From the IMG/VR virus record IMGVR_UViG_3300021956_000037, positions 1 through 36,059 of that record: a DNA stretch of 36,059 nucleotides; one strand, 5' to 3'. The translations under genes were made by a program, and so were the position numbers. The first letter of the stretch is position 1, and the number at the start of each line of letters is the position of its first letter. Of the stretch, positions 1 to 8,546 are shown piece by piece. A model generated the notes under the pieces. It ran no database searches. It worked only from the letters and a program-made list of their open reading frames with translations, and had not been told where the DNA came from. The DNA is from a virus.

Positions 1-138
1 TTAGCTAACAACAGTGCTGTCTACGAGGTAAAGCCTGACGTTGGTCAGTTCATGCGTGAATGGTCTAACATCTATGAATCTCACTCCGGTGAGCGAGGAA
101 TCTTCAATCGTTATGCGTCAGAGCTTCAAGCAGAAAAG
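1..138. repeat. Terminal redundancy of the circular assembly (partner at 35922-36059)
   Basis: Bases 1-138 recur at 35922-36059 with a single difference (G at 117, T at 36038). The difference is the third base of an Ala codon (GCG/GCT) in nrdJ, so it is synonymous. Because the repeat lies inside an open gene and joining the ends restores a full-length protein, this is best read as overlap of a circular or circularly permuted map, not as a physical terminal repeat. Confidence 0.9.
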
Positions 139-1104
139 AATGGCCGTCGTAGCCTGGGTAAAGAATGGGGTACAAACCCTTGCAGCGAGATTATTCTTAG
201 ACCTTATCAATTTTGCAATCTTTCTTCCGTTATTGTTCGTAACGGGGATGATATGGATCGACTTCGTAACAAGGTACGCTTGGCAACGATTCTGGGCACT
301 TTTCAATCGACCATGACCCACTTCCCGTACCTGCGGAAGATCTGGCAGACCAACACCGAGGAAGAGCGTCTCCTCGGCGTGTCTATGACCGGTATTCTTG
401 ATAATCCGTTGCTGAACAGTGCCTACGACCTGGACCTGCCTAAGCGACTTGAGGAGTTGAAGAATGTTGCTATTGATACAAATGCTCGGATGGCTAACGA
501 TCTTGGCATCCCTGTGTCTGCCGCTATTACTTGCGTTAAACCGGAAGGCACTGTGTCTCAGCTCACGGGAACTGCTAGTGGTATCCATCCCCAGCATAGT
601 CAGTATTACATTCGCCGTGTGCGTTCTGACAACAAAGACCCTCTGACCAACTTCCTTAAGTCTCAAGGGTTCCCGTCTGAGCCGTGTGTGATGAAACCTG
701 ATTCAACCACTGTGTTTAGCTTTCCTCAGAAGGTGGGCGAAGGGGCGGTGTTACGGGAGGATCTAAGTGCTATTGAGCACCTGGACCTCTGGCTGGTATT
801 CCAGCGCCACTGGTGTGAGCATAAGCCTTCTGTGACCATTTCCGTGAACGAGAATGAATGGCCTAAAGTCGGTGCTTGGACTTGGGATCACTTCGATGAG
901 GTCACTGGCGTGTCTTACCTGCCCTACGATGGCGGTACGTATCGTCAGGCTCCCTACGAGGAGATCACTGCTGGTGAGTACCTCCAGATGGCTCTATCAA
1001 TGCCAGAAGACATCGATTGGGACGCATTCATCGAGGGAACTGATAACGTGGAAGGCGCTCAGATGCTATCCTGCACCGCTGGCGCTTGTGAGATTGCATT
1101 CTGA
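1..1104 (+). CDS. nrdJ: Adenosylcobalamin-dependent (class II) ribonucleotide reductase, 3' part of a gene split by the window ends
   Basis: This is the C-terminal 367 codons of a 635-residue protein whose first 268 codons start at 35118; the frame is continuous across the circular junction. The enzyme reduces ribonucleotides to deoxyribonucleotides using a B12-generated thiyl radical, supplying dNTPs for phage replication. Visible here are the active-site motif NPCSEI (Cys about 329 of the joined protein, catalytic Glu two residues later), the second redox Cys in FCNLSSV 11 residues on (about 340), and the C-terminal thiol pair in SCTAGACEIAF (about 626 and 631), which re-reduces the active site. 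These correspond to C408, C419, C731 and C736 of the Lactobacillus leichmannii monomeric enzyme. That enzyme has 739 residues, so this one is about 100 shorter. The last gene of the rightward unit except for a 49-codon ORF that starts on its stop codon. Confidence 0.93.
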   Translation, partial: LANNSAVYEVKPDVGQFMREWSNIYESHSGERGIFNRYASELQAEKNGRRSLGKEWGTNPCSEIILRPYQFCNLSSVIVRNGDDMDRLRNKVRLATILGTFQSTMTHFPYLRKIWQTNTEEERLLGVSMTGILDNPLLNSAYDLDLPKRLEELKNVAIDTNARMANDLGIPVSAAITCVKPEGTVSQLTGTASGIHPQHSQYYIRRVRSDNKDPLTNFLKSQGFPSEPCVMKPDSTTVFSFPQKVGEGAVLREDLSAIEHLDLWLVFQRHWCEHKPSVTISVNENEWPKVGAWTWDHFDEVTGVSYLPYDGGTYRQAPYEEITAGEYLQMALSMPEDIDWDAFIEGTDNVEGAQMLSCTAGACEIAF

Positions 1105-1253
1105 TGAATTGCAGTATCGACTTCATCCACGGACTCGTATTCGGTATCGCTCATGCGGACACCTTGTACGTTGAGGTTGACGAAGAAGAAATATATGAAA
1201 AGACAGGTATAGTGATATTACTTGGATTCGTTCAAATAACCTTCTTCTGGTAA
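1104..1253 (+). CDS. Small membrane protein coupled to nrdJ, unknown function
   Basis: This 49-codon ORF begins with an ATG whose A is the last base of the nrdJ stop codon (TGATG), a typical termination-reinitiation arrangement. The product has a hydrophobic start (SIDFIHGLVFGIAHA), an acidic middle (VEVDEEEIYE) and a C-terminal segment GIVILLGFVQITFFW that could span the membrane. It stops seven bases before the bidirectional terminator, so it is the final gene of the rightward unit. I do not recognise the family. The tight coupling, clean stop and hydrophobic end favour a real gene over chance, but there is no independent ribosome binding site. Confidence 0.55.
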   Translation: MNCSIDFIHGLVFGIAHADTLYVEVDEEEIYEKTGIVILLGFVQITFFW

Positions 1254-1256
1254 CTA

Positions 1257-1281
1257 AAAAGGCCCCTCACGGGGCCTCTTT
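1257..1281. terminator. Bidirectional Rho-independent terminator between convergent units
   Basis: A 7-bp stem (AGGCCCC at 1260-1266 with GGGGCCT at 1271-1277) and a TCAC loop are followed on the plus strand by CTTTTAT and on the minus strand by a run of five T. It can stop both the rightward transcript leaving nrdJ and the small ORF after it, and the leftward late transcript leaving the lysozyme gene. Confidence 0.9.
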
Positions 1282-1760
1282 TATGCACCTAAGAAAAGTG
1301 CTCTTTCATCGTTCCTTCGCTTCACCAGTCCAGGTAGTACCTTACCGCCTGCCTTGGTCCAGTCTAGGAAGCCTTCAGCGGCTCCTTCAATGTCCCCACG
1401 GTTATACTTCATCCGTATGGTAGACTTCTGGAGGTTCCCTAGCCCTACGTTAAAGCTAAAGCTAGTGAGAGCGTCAAGGTGGCCTTGGTTAGTAGCGCTA
1501 TTAGGACAGAGACGTAGAACACCTCTGACAAAAGACTCCAGATCCCTTCGTAATATTTCATTTACTTCCTCCATTGTAAGCTTCCTATCCCATCCGTCAG
1601 GAATAGCAAGTTGTTTACGTTGTTCTAAAGGTATTTTGATATGATTAGGGTCAATAACATGACCAACACCAACGGTCCACAGCAGAGCAGGACAACGATA
1701 TGGAAGCTGTCGAACTCCTTCATGGTGTTTAATCATCTCAATGGCTTTGTCGCTTATCAT
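1281..1760 (-). CDS. Endolysin, GH24 phage lysozyme (T4/P22 type)
   Basis: This 159-residue protein hydrolyses the N-acetylmuramic acid-N-acetylglucosamine bond of peptidoglycan at lysis. The glycoside hydrolase 24 signature is near the start: Glu14 in HHEGVRQLPY, Cys23 and Thr29 in LLWTVGVGH. Their spacing (E, +9, +15) matches Glu11-Asp20-Thr26 of T4 lysozyme, with Cys in place of Asp, a substitution seen in other GH24 phage enzymes. There is no signal peptide or signal-anchor segment, so export through a holin is expected. It is the last gene of the leftward unit and its ATG overlaps the stop of the upstream holin gene by four bases, forming a lysis cassette. The domain fills the whole protein. 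Confidence 0.93.
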   Translation of the reverse strand: MISDKAIEMIKHHEGVRQLPYRCPALLWTVGVGHVIDPNHIKIPLEQRKQLAIPDGWDRKLTMEEVNEILRRDLESFVRGVLRLCPNSATNQGHLDALTSFSFNVGLGNLQKSTIRMKYNRGDIEGAAEGFLDWTKAGGKVLPGLVKRRNDERALFLGA

Positions 1761-2272
1761 TTTCCAAAGGCCCGACCACCAAAGTGGAAAGCAATAATGG
1801 AAGCAAACAGCGCCTGAGTCTCATTATCCCACAACTGGTCTGCCAAAGTGGTGAAATCAACATTCTGCTTGAAGCCGTGCCAGAACAGAAGACAATCAAT
1901 CATAACCAGCAAGCCAAAGAAGCCATAGGTAATCAAGGGACGCACCAGAGCACGAAGGTTCTTAACCCACTGAGATGTGCCTTCATTTAAGCTCATATCG
2001 TGGGCATACAGGGCCTGCATCTCAGCCTGTTGAGCACCGATGATGGCCTGGGTGGTCTCAGCATTGCTGGAGGTCTTAATCTCGTCTAGGCGAATCTCTT
2101 CCACCTTGGCCTGTGCAGCGTAGCCCTTCTCAAGCATGGCAAGCTCACGCTCAGTCTGCATAGCAGCTAAGGCAAGCTCGTGTTTCTTGTCAGACCTGTC
2201 CTGGAAGAAGTCCAAGAGCTTAGGTAGGCCACCCATGAGGAAGCTGATAAGGGTAGACAATAAAGTTAACAT
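1757..2272 (-). CDS. Holin candidate, three-transmembrane type (GTA_holin_3TM-like)
   Basis: This 171-residue protein has an N-terminal hydrophobic segment (TLLSTLISFLMGGLPKLL), a long charged helical middle (about 25-100) and two hydrophobic C-terminal segments (LITYGFFGLLVMIDCLLFW and ALFASIIAFHFGGRAF). This layout, with SQWVKNLRALVRP before the second segment, matches the family called holin of three transmembrane segments known from gene transfer agents and many podophages. It would form the inner-membrane lesion that releases the lysozyme encoded immediately downstream with a four-base overlap. The family name is from recall and was not tested by a search. A second, XhlA-like candidate lies at 10112-10336. 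Confidence 0.8.
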   Translation of the reverse strand: MLTLLSTLISFLMGGLPKLLDFFQDRSDKKHELALAAMQTERELAMLEKGYAAQAKVEEIRLDEIKTSSNAETTQAIIGAQQAEMQALYAHDMSLNEGTSQWVKNLRALVRPLITYGFFGLLVMIDCLLFWHGFKQNVDFTTLADQLWDNETQALFASIIAFHFGGRAFGK

Positions 2273-2274
2273 AA

Positions 2275-2937
2275 TTAGTCCTTTCTACAGAAACTTGGGA
2301 GCATTGAGGTAGCTTGGAAGACCTTCCAGCACTCAGCATAATCAGGATCGTTGATCCATAGATATTCAAACTGTTTACGATCAAACTTATCTAGCAACCT
2401 ACGCTCCTGTGCATCTAGATAAAGACCATACATAAGAGTTGAGAAAACAAAGAACCAAAGAAAAACAGCTATGGATATAGCTGCTTTAATCTTGATCTTT
2501 TCTAGTTTCTTGGATCGTCTAGCCTCTTTTATTCGTCTCTCTTTTAGCTCTTGAGCCATCCTGTCTTCAAGTTCAATCGTAAGCCTATGCCTCTCAGCAG
2601 TGAACTCTTTCCAGACCCCAGGCATATCAAGCTCATAGATAAGCATCTCCCTGAGTTCAGTCTCCATCTTCTGTAACTCATGCCTACGCATGATGTTCTC
2701 AAAAGCCTGCGCTTGGATGCTCTTGGCAGGGTCTGGAGGAGCTAGTTTGGACTCAATCTCTATCTTCTGGAGCTTCTCAGTGCCCTCCATGAACTTACCG
2801 ACATGACCAGAGACTTCTGAGGCTATGTCAGCAACTTCTTTACCGGCTTGTTTGGCCTCTTTATATAGAGCCGTAAGTGCCCTTACACCTTTGATAGCTC
2901 CTTGAGCCAGCGCAAAAGCACTTACAGGGTCGATCAT
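2275..2937 (-). CDS. Membrane-anchored virion-associated protein, unknown function
   Basis: The product has 220 residues if read from the ATG at 2937, which overlaps the stop of the upstream gene as ATGA; a longer frame from 2979 is open but has no better start. The N-terminus (MIDPVSAFALAQGAIKGV) opens a glycine/alanine-rich helical part, followed by long charged helices (about 60-150, rich in E, R and K). One strong transmembrane segment follows (about 155-175, AISIAVFLWFFVFSTLMYGLYL), then a tail with two cysteines. Similar MIDP-starting proteins sit between internal virion and lysis genes in other short-tailed phages. It may be an ejected protein or a lysis accessory (spanin-like topology is possible, but no lipobox is seen). 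Function not known. Confidence 0.7.
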   Translation of the reverse strand: MIDPVSAFALAQGAIKGVRALTALYKEAKQAGKEVADIASEVSGHVGKFMEGTEKLQKIEIESKLAPPDPAKSIQAQAFENIMRRHELQKMETELREMLIYELDMPGVWKEFTAERHRLTIELEDRMAQELKERRIKEARRSKKLEKIKIKAAISIAVFLWFFVFSTLMYGLYLDAQERRLLDKFDRKQFEYLWINDPDYAECWKVFQATSMLPSFCRKD

Positions 2938-4433
2938 TGCCCTGGAGGATTCATAGCACCTGTAAGCAAGCCTCTCCAAGCTTGGTTCTCAGCAGGCATT
3001 GCCGTAGTTCCAGTAAGAAGACCGCTAATCGCTTGGTTAGCTTGGCGAGTACGCAAGGCTCGCTGAACAGCGTCAGCACCTAGACCACCAGCACCCAGGG
3101 TAACTGCCAAGGCAGGACTCTGAGTAGCAGTCAGTGCAACAGCACCCCGCCCCAGCTCACTACGGAATGGATTAAAACCACTGATAAATGACAGTAGGGA
3201 GTCCATAGAACCGCCTTTGGAGACGCTACGGATGGCATTCTGCTCTGCTTCCGTGAACAGACGCATCTTGTCTTTGTTAGCAGCAAGATTAATAAACCCT
3301 TTACGGATCAATTCAGCTTCAGAAGCCTTTGGGTTGTCAGCCTTGACAGCAGCAACGTCAAGAATATCTTCCAGCACATTGGCTCGGCTAAGATTACGCC
3401 AATCCTTACGGGCATCCATGACGTTCTTAACGGCTTCGTCTAGGTTGCCTTTACCAGCGATAATGTCCTTACCATTGAGGTTAGAGATATAATCATCAAT
3501 CTTAGACACCATCACTCCACCAAGTCGACGTACATTGGGATCAGTAGATCCTTTTACATCGTTGGCGAGGCTACGCATCTGTTCCAACTTAGTAAAAGGA
3601 ACACGCTTTTGACCAATAATGTCTTCAAACTTATCCAGGACAACCTTGATCTTTGCTTGACCAGGATCTTGAGGAAGATAGTTAGCCTTTTCCAGACTGT
3701 TACGAATATCATCAACCATGCCCAAGGCGCTCTGAGGTTTGATAGACACCCCGGCATCTTCCATAGCTGTGTAAGAGCGTTGAGCACGCTGTTTGACCTG
3801 CTCCATCGTGATTACAGGAGCTTTTTCAGCCGTTAGAGCGCCTGCAAGTCTACCTGCTCCCCCAGCAGCCACAGCACCTACGCCAATACCTGCAATCGTG
3901 GCAGCTATGTCACTGCCTGTGATCTCTTTGGCAGCTTCAGCGGCAGGCTGAGCCACTGTACCAGCCGCGGCAGAGGCAGGCAGAGCACGAGCCAGATCAG
4001 CGCCTAGGACAGTCTTGGGAGCTACAGTAGCGGGGATAGCGGCTCCCATAAGACCAGCTACACCGCCTTGAGCCACTTTCTCAGCGGTTGTCTCAGGCGT
4101 AGGCAGACCCATTTGAGTCAGTCCACGTTGCTGAACTTGAGTCATAGTAGGAACCCTGCTTTCAGAACCCAGCGCCTGAGCACCGAGATTATAAGCACCA
4201 GCAAGGAAGTCAGCCACAGCATTCACAGGTGCAGAGGCAGCTTCGATAGCTGTACGGGCAGTCAAGCCTGCCTGACGCTTAAGCTGATCCGTTGTAGAAG
4301 GGGCCTGAGCTTGTGCAGGAGCCTTTGAATAGTTCTGTTTTGCATATTCCAGAACCTGAGCCTCTGTAGCCCCTTCAGGAGCATTAATCTCATACGTATT
4401 ACCATCAGGGGCAGTAATTTGAAACTTAGGCAT
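2934..4433 (-). CDS. Large internal virion (ejection-type) protein
   Basis: This 499-residue protein starts with a small beta module (MPKFQITAPDGNTYEINAPEG, then TEAQVLEYAKQN), found at the start of many phage ejection proteins. An Ala/Gly/Pro-rich region with several hydrophobic stretches (about 125-200, for example GVAGLMGAAIPATVAPKTV) follows, then a charged helical region (about 205-400) and a second Ala/Gly-rich hydrophobic part near the C-terminus. Alternating amphipathic and membrane-seeking segments suit a protein stored in the head and ejected to form a channel in the host envelope. It is the third of three consecutive genes of this kind (with 4433-5650 and 5660-6778) and touches both neighbours. 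Role inferred from composition and position; no enzyme motif is visible. Confidence 0.72.
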   Translation of the reverse strand: MPKFQITAPDGNTYEINAPEGATEAQVLEYAKQNYSKAPAQAQAPSTTDQLKRQAGLTARTAIEAASAPVNAVADFLAGAYNLGAQALGSESRVPTMTQVQQRGLTQMGLPTPETTAEKVAQGGVAGLMGAAIPATVAPKTVLGADLARALPASAAAGTVAQPAAEAAKEITGSDIAATIAGIGVGAVAAGGAGRLAGALTAEKAPVITMEQVKQRAQRSYTAMEDAGVSIKPQSALGMVDDIRNSLEKANYLPQDPGQAKIKVVLDKFEDIIGQKRVPFTKLEQMRSLANDVKGSTDPNVRRLGGVMVSKIDDYISNLNGKDIIAGKGNLDEAVKNVMDARKDWRNLSRANVLEDILDVAAVKADNPKASEAELIRKGFINLAANKDKMRLFTEAEQNAIRSVSKGGSMDSLLSFISGFNPFRSELGRGAVALTATQSPALAVTLGAGGLGADAVQRALRTRQANQAISGLLTGTTAMPAENQAWRGLLTGAMNPPGQ

Positions 4434-5650
4434 TATTGAACCCTTTTAATAGACCATTCGCCAGTTCCTGTAGGAGCAGTCGAAGGAGTCAATGCACCAG
4501 CTCCAGGTTCAGTTCGCTTTTCTGCCGGGAGCTTACCAAGAGCTGCATCACGCCAGCGAGAATAATGAGTCTTGATTTGTTCCAAGTTATTACGAAGACG
4601 ATCAGGAGATTGATTCAAGTCTAGAGAAGATACTGAGGCTTGCAAAGCATCCAATTCCTTAACAGCAACCTGACCCAATGCACCACCGGTGGGAGAAGCA
4701 TCACGCATCTGCTGAAGACGATCAAAACCAAGGTTAGCCTTGATAGTTTCAATAGTGGAGCGAAGATTAGCTCCAGCAGTGCCAGGAATAAACGAAGTTA
4801 CAGAACCCAGGCCAGTGGTAAGACCTGACACCAAAGGCAAGGCTTCATCAACCTTACCAACGATACGATCAGCAGCTCCAACAGCACTCTCTGCTGCTGC
4901 AAGTTTCTTATCTGCACGATCAGCAGCTTTTTCCTTCAGGTCATCAATCTTCTGTTGAATCAGGGTACGCTGAAGATCGGTGTTAGACTGACGCAAAGAA
5001 GCTTGGAGACGAATCATTTCTTCTTTGAATGCACGATCACGCTCTTTTTCATCTGCACGCTGCTGCAATCTTTCTTTTTCCAATTCTTTTTTAGCTTCCA
5101 ATTCTGCTTTTTTCATGGAGCTACGCTCAAGACCAGCAACTGCGGCCTTAGGATCGCCATACATACGAAGGACTTTAAGAATATCGTCTTCTGTGGCGCC
5201 TTCAGGCAAAGCAGCCAGTTCAGCTTGTAGTTTATCCTCACGGCTATAGGCTTGCAACTCACGAGAAGTCTTCATGGCTGTCAAGGAAGCCTGAGCAGCT
5301 TGTTGTCTACGTGTTGATAAAACATCTCCAAGTTGAGCAGCTTCTGCTGCAAAACCAGCCTGGCTTAGACGGTTGGCATATTCGGTCAAACCATCAATGC
5401 TTTGAAAATTCAACCCTTGAGCCAATTGACGAAGAGCCATTTCACGTTTAATAGTAGGATCTTGTATTTCAACTCCAGATGCCTGTGCAAGACCTTGGCC
5501 CAATCGAGCTCCTGCCTCATAACCCATGCTAGCAAGACGCTGAGAAGGCGTAAGAGTTGCCTCTTTCATCGCCTGATCGCTAATCATCTGACGCTGCATT
5601 TCTTCAGCTGTCAGAGTTCCTGGGAAAAGTCGTGTGTAATCCGTAGCCAT
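4433..5650 (-). CDS. Internal virion protein with central coiled coil
   Basis: Read from the ATG at 5650 (MATDYTRLFPG), which has AGGAG five bases upstream; another ATG at 5653 is directly before it but too close to that site. The product has 405 residues. Residues about 165-250 are an uninterrupted charged helix (many E, K, R and Q, for example KKELEKERLQQRADEKERDR), a clear coiled coil. A Gly-rich, moderately hydrophobic part (LVSGLTTGLGSVTSFIPG) follows, then a conserved-looking C-terminal block (PTGGALGQVAVKELDALQ and NLEQIKTHYSRW). Position between two other ejection-type proteins suggests a DNA-ejection role, comparable to T7 gp14-gp16 or P22 gp7/gp16/gp20 in layout but not recognisably homologous. 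Confidence 0.72.
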   Translation of the reverse strand: MATDYTRLFPGTLTAEEMQRQMISDQAMKEATLTPSQRLASMGYEAGARLGQGLAQASGVEIQDPTIKREMALRQLAQGLNFQSIDGLTEYANRLSQAGFAAEAAQLGDVLSTRRQQAAQASLTAMKTSRELQAYSREDKLQAELAALPEGATEDDILKVLRMYGDPKAAVAGLERSSMKKAELEAKKELEKERLQQRADEKERDRAFKEEMIRLQASLRQSNTDLQRTLIQQKIDDLKEKAADRADKKLAAAESAVGAADRIVGKVDEALPLVSGLTTGLGSVTSFIPGTAGANLRSTIETIKANLGFDRLQQMRDASPTGGALGQVAVKELDALQASVSSLDLNQSPDRLRNNLEQIKTHYSRWRDAALGKLPAEKRTEPGAGALTPSTAPTGTGEWSIKRVQ

Positions 5651-5659
5651 CATTGCTCC

Positions 5660-6778
5660 TTAATCGTAACCAGTGATAAGATCGCCATTCTCATCAAAAT
5701 ATTTTGACATATCCTCAGTTTGAACATTTTTAAGGTTTAACCAATCAAAGGTATTTCCAAGAGGAGAACCAGTATAAGAACCACCAAGAGAGGCAATTAA
5801 CTGAGCGATGGGATCTGAGGCATACTTATTAAACCCCTTAGCCGCGCTAGTGAGTGCCTGTTGCTTCATTGTAGCAGCTTCTTGAGAAGGAACGTAGGCT
5901 CTTGCGGCAGCTTGATTAAGAATAGCTGCCACGTTAGCACCAGAAGTGGACTGCTGTGCTCCCAGCTTGGTAGATACATCCAACGGATTCTGGCCCAAGG
6001 CTTCAGCAGTGCTAGCACCAGTGAGGTACTGAGTATACGGAGCCAGAGCAGCCACTTGATAAGCAGGAACTTGACCAAGCAGATTAGCACCAGTGTTGAA
6101 CAAACCAGCACCGAAGCTAGTCTGTTGCTGACCTTGTTGCATTGCGTTAGCAGCCAACTGAGCATCCTGCTGAGCCAAGGCGTTATAGTAAGCCTGGAGC
6201 TGCGGGTTAGAAGCACCCATAGCCACGCTACCGCCAGCACCAGAGGTTCCACCAACGCCAAGACCAAGGCGACCCTGCTGGAACTGTTGGTTGGTCAATT
6301 GAGCCAACTGTTGCTCACGTCCTGGTTGCAGCAAAGACTGCTGTTGTTGCATCACTCGCTGAGCAGCCGCTTGCGGAGACTCTGCAAGGTATCCCTGACC
6401 AAGATTAAACAAACTCTGAGCAGCAGCGCCAACAGGAGCGATCTGACCAGCAGCTTGAGTGGCTTGTTCTAGGTTAGTACCTGCCTGACCGAGCAAACGC
6501 TCACGCATAGCAGCAACATCAGGAGCCACCTGATAACCTGCACCAGTGAGCCTACCTTGGTCATCATAGGTGAAGCCACTAGTGCCAAACCGGGAGGTAA
6601 CACCAACAGGACGGAACTGAGCAGCTTGAGCCGCCTGCTGACCTGTAGCCAATAGGTTCTGAGCTAATTGATTCTGCTGATTAGCTCCATACTGAGCAGC
6701 TCCTAGCGTACCGAGAGCACCAACGCCCCCACTAAGCAGACCGCTGACTGCCTTTTGTTCTTCTGGTGTGAGTGCCAT
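5660..6778 (-). CDS. Gln/Ala-rich internal virion protein
   Basis: This 372-residue protein is extremely rich in Gln, Ala and Gly. It has an N-terminal hydrophobic helix (VSGLLSGGVGALGTLGAAQYGA), several Gln clusters (QQQQSLLQPGREQQLAQL near 145-160) and a more ordinary acidic end (DWLNLKNVQTEDMSKYF). The start ATG at 6778 overlaps the stop of the fibre-anchor gene. In short-tailed phages genes with this composition directly after the nozzle encode small ejection proteins stored in the head; T7 gp14 is the functional analogue I have in mind. No catalytic motif is seen. The long minus and plus frames overlapping it are by-products of its repetitive Gln/Ala codons. Confidence 0.7.
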   Translation of the reverse strand: MALTPEEQKAVSGLLSGGVGALGTLGAAQYGANQQNQLAQNLLATGQQAAQAAQFRPVGVTSRFGTSGFTYDDQGRLTGAGYQVAPDVAAMRERLLGQAGTNLEQATQAAGQIAPVGAAAQSLFNLGQGYLAESPQAAAQRVMQQQQSLLQPGREQQLAQLTNQQFQQGRLGLGVGGTSGAGGSVAMGASNPQLQAYYNALAQQDAQLAANAMQQGQQQTSFGAGLFNTGANLLGQVPAYQVAALAPYTQYLTGASTAEALGQNPLDVSTKLGAQQSTSGANVAAILNQAAARAYVPSQEAATMKQQALTSAAKGFNKYASDPIAQLIASLGGSYTGSPLGNTFDWLNLKNVQTEDMSKYFDENGDLITGYD

Positions 6779-7008
6779 TAGTAAGTCCCTCCGTCTACGG
6801 TGGCAGTGAACGTGCCAGATACCGTTAAGTTAACCGCTGTAGCAGTACCCGTCAAAGCAGCGTTAGCTGCGTCTGCTTTAGAGGTGATTGCTGAAGCAAT
6901 ATTATCGAACTCTGTATTGAGTTCTGTTCCTTTAACCAGCTTCGAAGGATTACCTGATGCTAGGCTATCCTTGGTAGCAAAGTTCGTGCTCTTTACATAG
7001 TTACTCAT
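6778..7008 (-). CDS. Stand-alone fibre-anchor-like virion protein
   Basis: This 76-residue protein begins SNYVKSTNFATKDSLASG and continues KLVKGTELNTEFDNIASAI, which I recognise as the virion-attachment N-terminus of much longer tail fibres in aquatic phages. Here it stops after a short beta segment (ALTGTATAVNLTVSGTF) and ends VDGGTY. The 456-residue fibre at 13467-14837 also ends in GGTY. Both ends are clean ORF boundaries with one-base or ATGA-type overlap to neighbours, so the gene looks intact, not interrupted. It may be an independent collar or short-fibre subunit, or the remnant of a fibre that lost its distal part. Confidence 0.72.
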   Translation of the reverse strand: MSNYVKSTNFATKDSLASGNPSKLVKGTELNTEFDNIASAITSKADAANAALTGTATAVNLTVSGTFTATVDGGTY

Positions 7009-8546
7009 TACCGAGTCCTTCCTGCTTTACAGAATACGTCTAGTTTTTGAATTGAAAGCTCAAAATCACTGATGATTGTTTCAATACCTAATTGAATGAT
7101 ATTACCAGCCCCACCAACTTGAACCTTTTGATTATCAAACACAACACCAGCAGTATACTCACCGATGTTATATTCAGCGATACCATATTCAGCAGGATTA
7201 ACATCTCCTAACTGAAGGAACTGAGAGTTATAGTTAGAACTATAATCAAAGCCGTATTTAAGAACCACATCAGCTCCGTTACCACCAATGATGGTGAAAC
7301 TTATCTTCTTCAAGATCTTAATAGCTGTTGGAGAGCCTAGATCGAAGTAGTTGGTGTAATAACTCATCCGATAGGTGCTGGTATTGTCCAAGTGACCTGT
7401 GTAATATCCAATATATCCAGCAAAACCCATTAAGAACTCTTTTGCTCGGTTAGAGAACAATGCTCTAGGCACAAGAGTCCAAGTAGTGGCTCTAGCAGCT
7501 CCGTTAGGGAGAGTGCTTCTGAGGTCAAAGCAATAAGTGATTCCAGACACAGGCAATGTCAGGATATAGAAGGCATTGTTAGTAGAATAACCAGCTTTGA
7601 TGTCTGCCAATGTTTCAATATTAACAGCAGCTACCAAATCATCACGGACATTAGCACTAATATCCCGCAAAGGAGCAGATCTTTCCTGCACCACTCGCTT
7701 CATGGACATAACACCAGTATCGCTCAAGAAGATAATATCATCTCCAGTAACTTTTATGGAATCCCGAGCACAGCAACCAATACCGCTCACAGTATCAGCC
7801 AAAGACATATTAGTAGGGTCATTAGCTCCCTGGTAGATCAGAATCTGTCTACGACCAAAGATATACAAATAATTGTTATGAGCAGCTAAGCCTTGAATCT
7901 CATCAGCACCGGCAGGCCACACCTGAGCAACATTAAGTGACCCAGAAGAGCCGGTATTTAGCACATAACCAGACAAAAGGTCAGAGAACTGAATGGTGTT
8001 CTTATCTGTGCTCGTAGAAGCACTCCAGGTTCGTCCATATGCGCTCACAACGCAATTAGAACTCTGCACCGTGCCCAGGTATCCAGTCTTCTCAGAAACA
8101 CGCCTAAACGTGGTTGCAGACACCGCAGGATCGAAGATTAAAGGATCATGTCCTTCTTGATACAGGTATAGGATTCCGTTCAGCGGAGCCATCTGCCAAC
8201 GGTCATTGGTAATCGTTGGAGCACTACCGCCCCCGCCATAGGTCAGCAAAGACAGGGTGGAACCACTTAATTTAAATAATTTATTATTCCCAGCAGCAAC
8301 AATATACGAGGTTCCATCTGCTGCAATTAATTCACCGATTGCTTTAACATTAGCGGTGCTCAGATCAGCGTTAGAGGAGTGCTTGGGAAGCCAGCCCTTA
8401 CGTGCCCCAATACGTCCAAACTTATCGATGATGCAGTTAGAAGCAACAGTAGCGTAACCAGACTCCAATGCCACAGAGGAATCCTGGGTATTTACCCCCA
8501 TGAAGCCAGGGGCAGCAATACTGGAGGTAAGTAGTTGTTCAGACAT
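7008..8546 (-). CDS. Tail nozzle / head-completion protein (P22 gp10- or T7 gp12-like role)
   Basis: This 512-residue all-beta protein begins with a conserved block (GFMGVNTQDSSVALES then NCIIDKFGRIGARKG) typical of the long structural protein that follows the adaptor gene in podophages lacking a tape measure. The remainder shows repeating beta-propeller-like segments with aromatic-glycine turns (YIVAAGNNKLFKL, GILYLYQEGHDPLIF, NNYLYIFGRRQILIYQG). Its place after the adaptor (8546-9196, one-base overlap) argues for the nozzle that closes the portal channel. The assignment is by gene order and general sequence character; structure prediction against P22 gp10 and T7 gp12 would decide. Confidence 0.75.
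   Translation of the reverse strand: MSEQLLTSSIAAPGFMGVNTQDSSVALESGYATVASNCIIDKFGRIGARKGWLPKHSSNADLSTANVKAIGELIAADGTSYIVAAGNNKLFKLSGSTLSLLTYGGGGSAPTITNDRWQMAPLNGILYLYQEGHDPLIFDPAVSATTFRRVSEKTGYLGTVQSSNCVVSAYGRTWSASTSTDKNTIQFSDLLSGYVLNTGSSGSLNVAQVWPAGADEIQGLAAHNNYLYIFGRRQILIYQGANDPTNMSLADTVSGIGCCARDSIKVTGDDIIFLSDTGVMSMKRVVQERSAPLRDISANVRDDLVAAVNIETLADIKAGYSTNNAFYILTLPVSGITYCFDLRSTLPNGAARATTWTLVPRALFSNRAKEFLMGFAGYIGYYTGHLDNTSTYRMSYYTNYFDLGSPTAIKILKKISFTIIGGNGADVVLKYGFDYSSNYNSQFLQLGDVNPAEYGIAEYNIGEYTAGVVFDNQKVQVGGAGNIIQLGIETIISDFELSIQKLDVFCKAGRTR

Noticed and set aside
118-666. 182-codon minus-strand frame over nrdJ
   Set aside because: Antisense to conserved active-site coding sequence and beyond the terminator for leftward genes; nothing in its sequence resembles a known domain.
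5861-6472. 203-codon plus-strand frame rich in Leu and Ser
   Set aside because: It mirrors the Gln/Ala-rich internal virion gene (CTG/CAG and GCT/AGC complements), so its length comes from composition.
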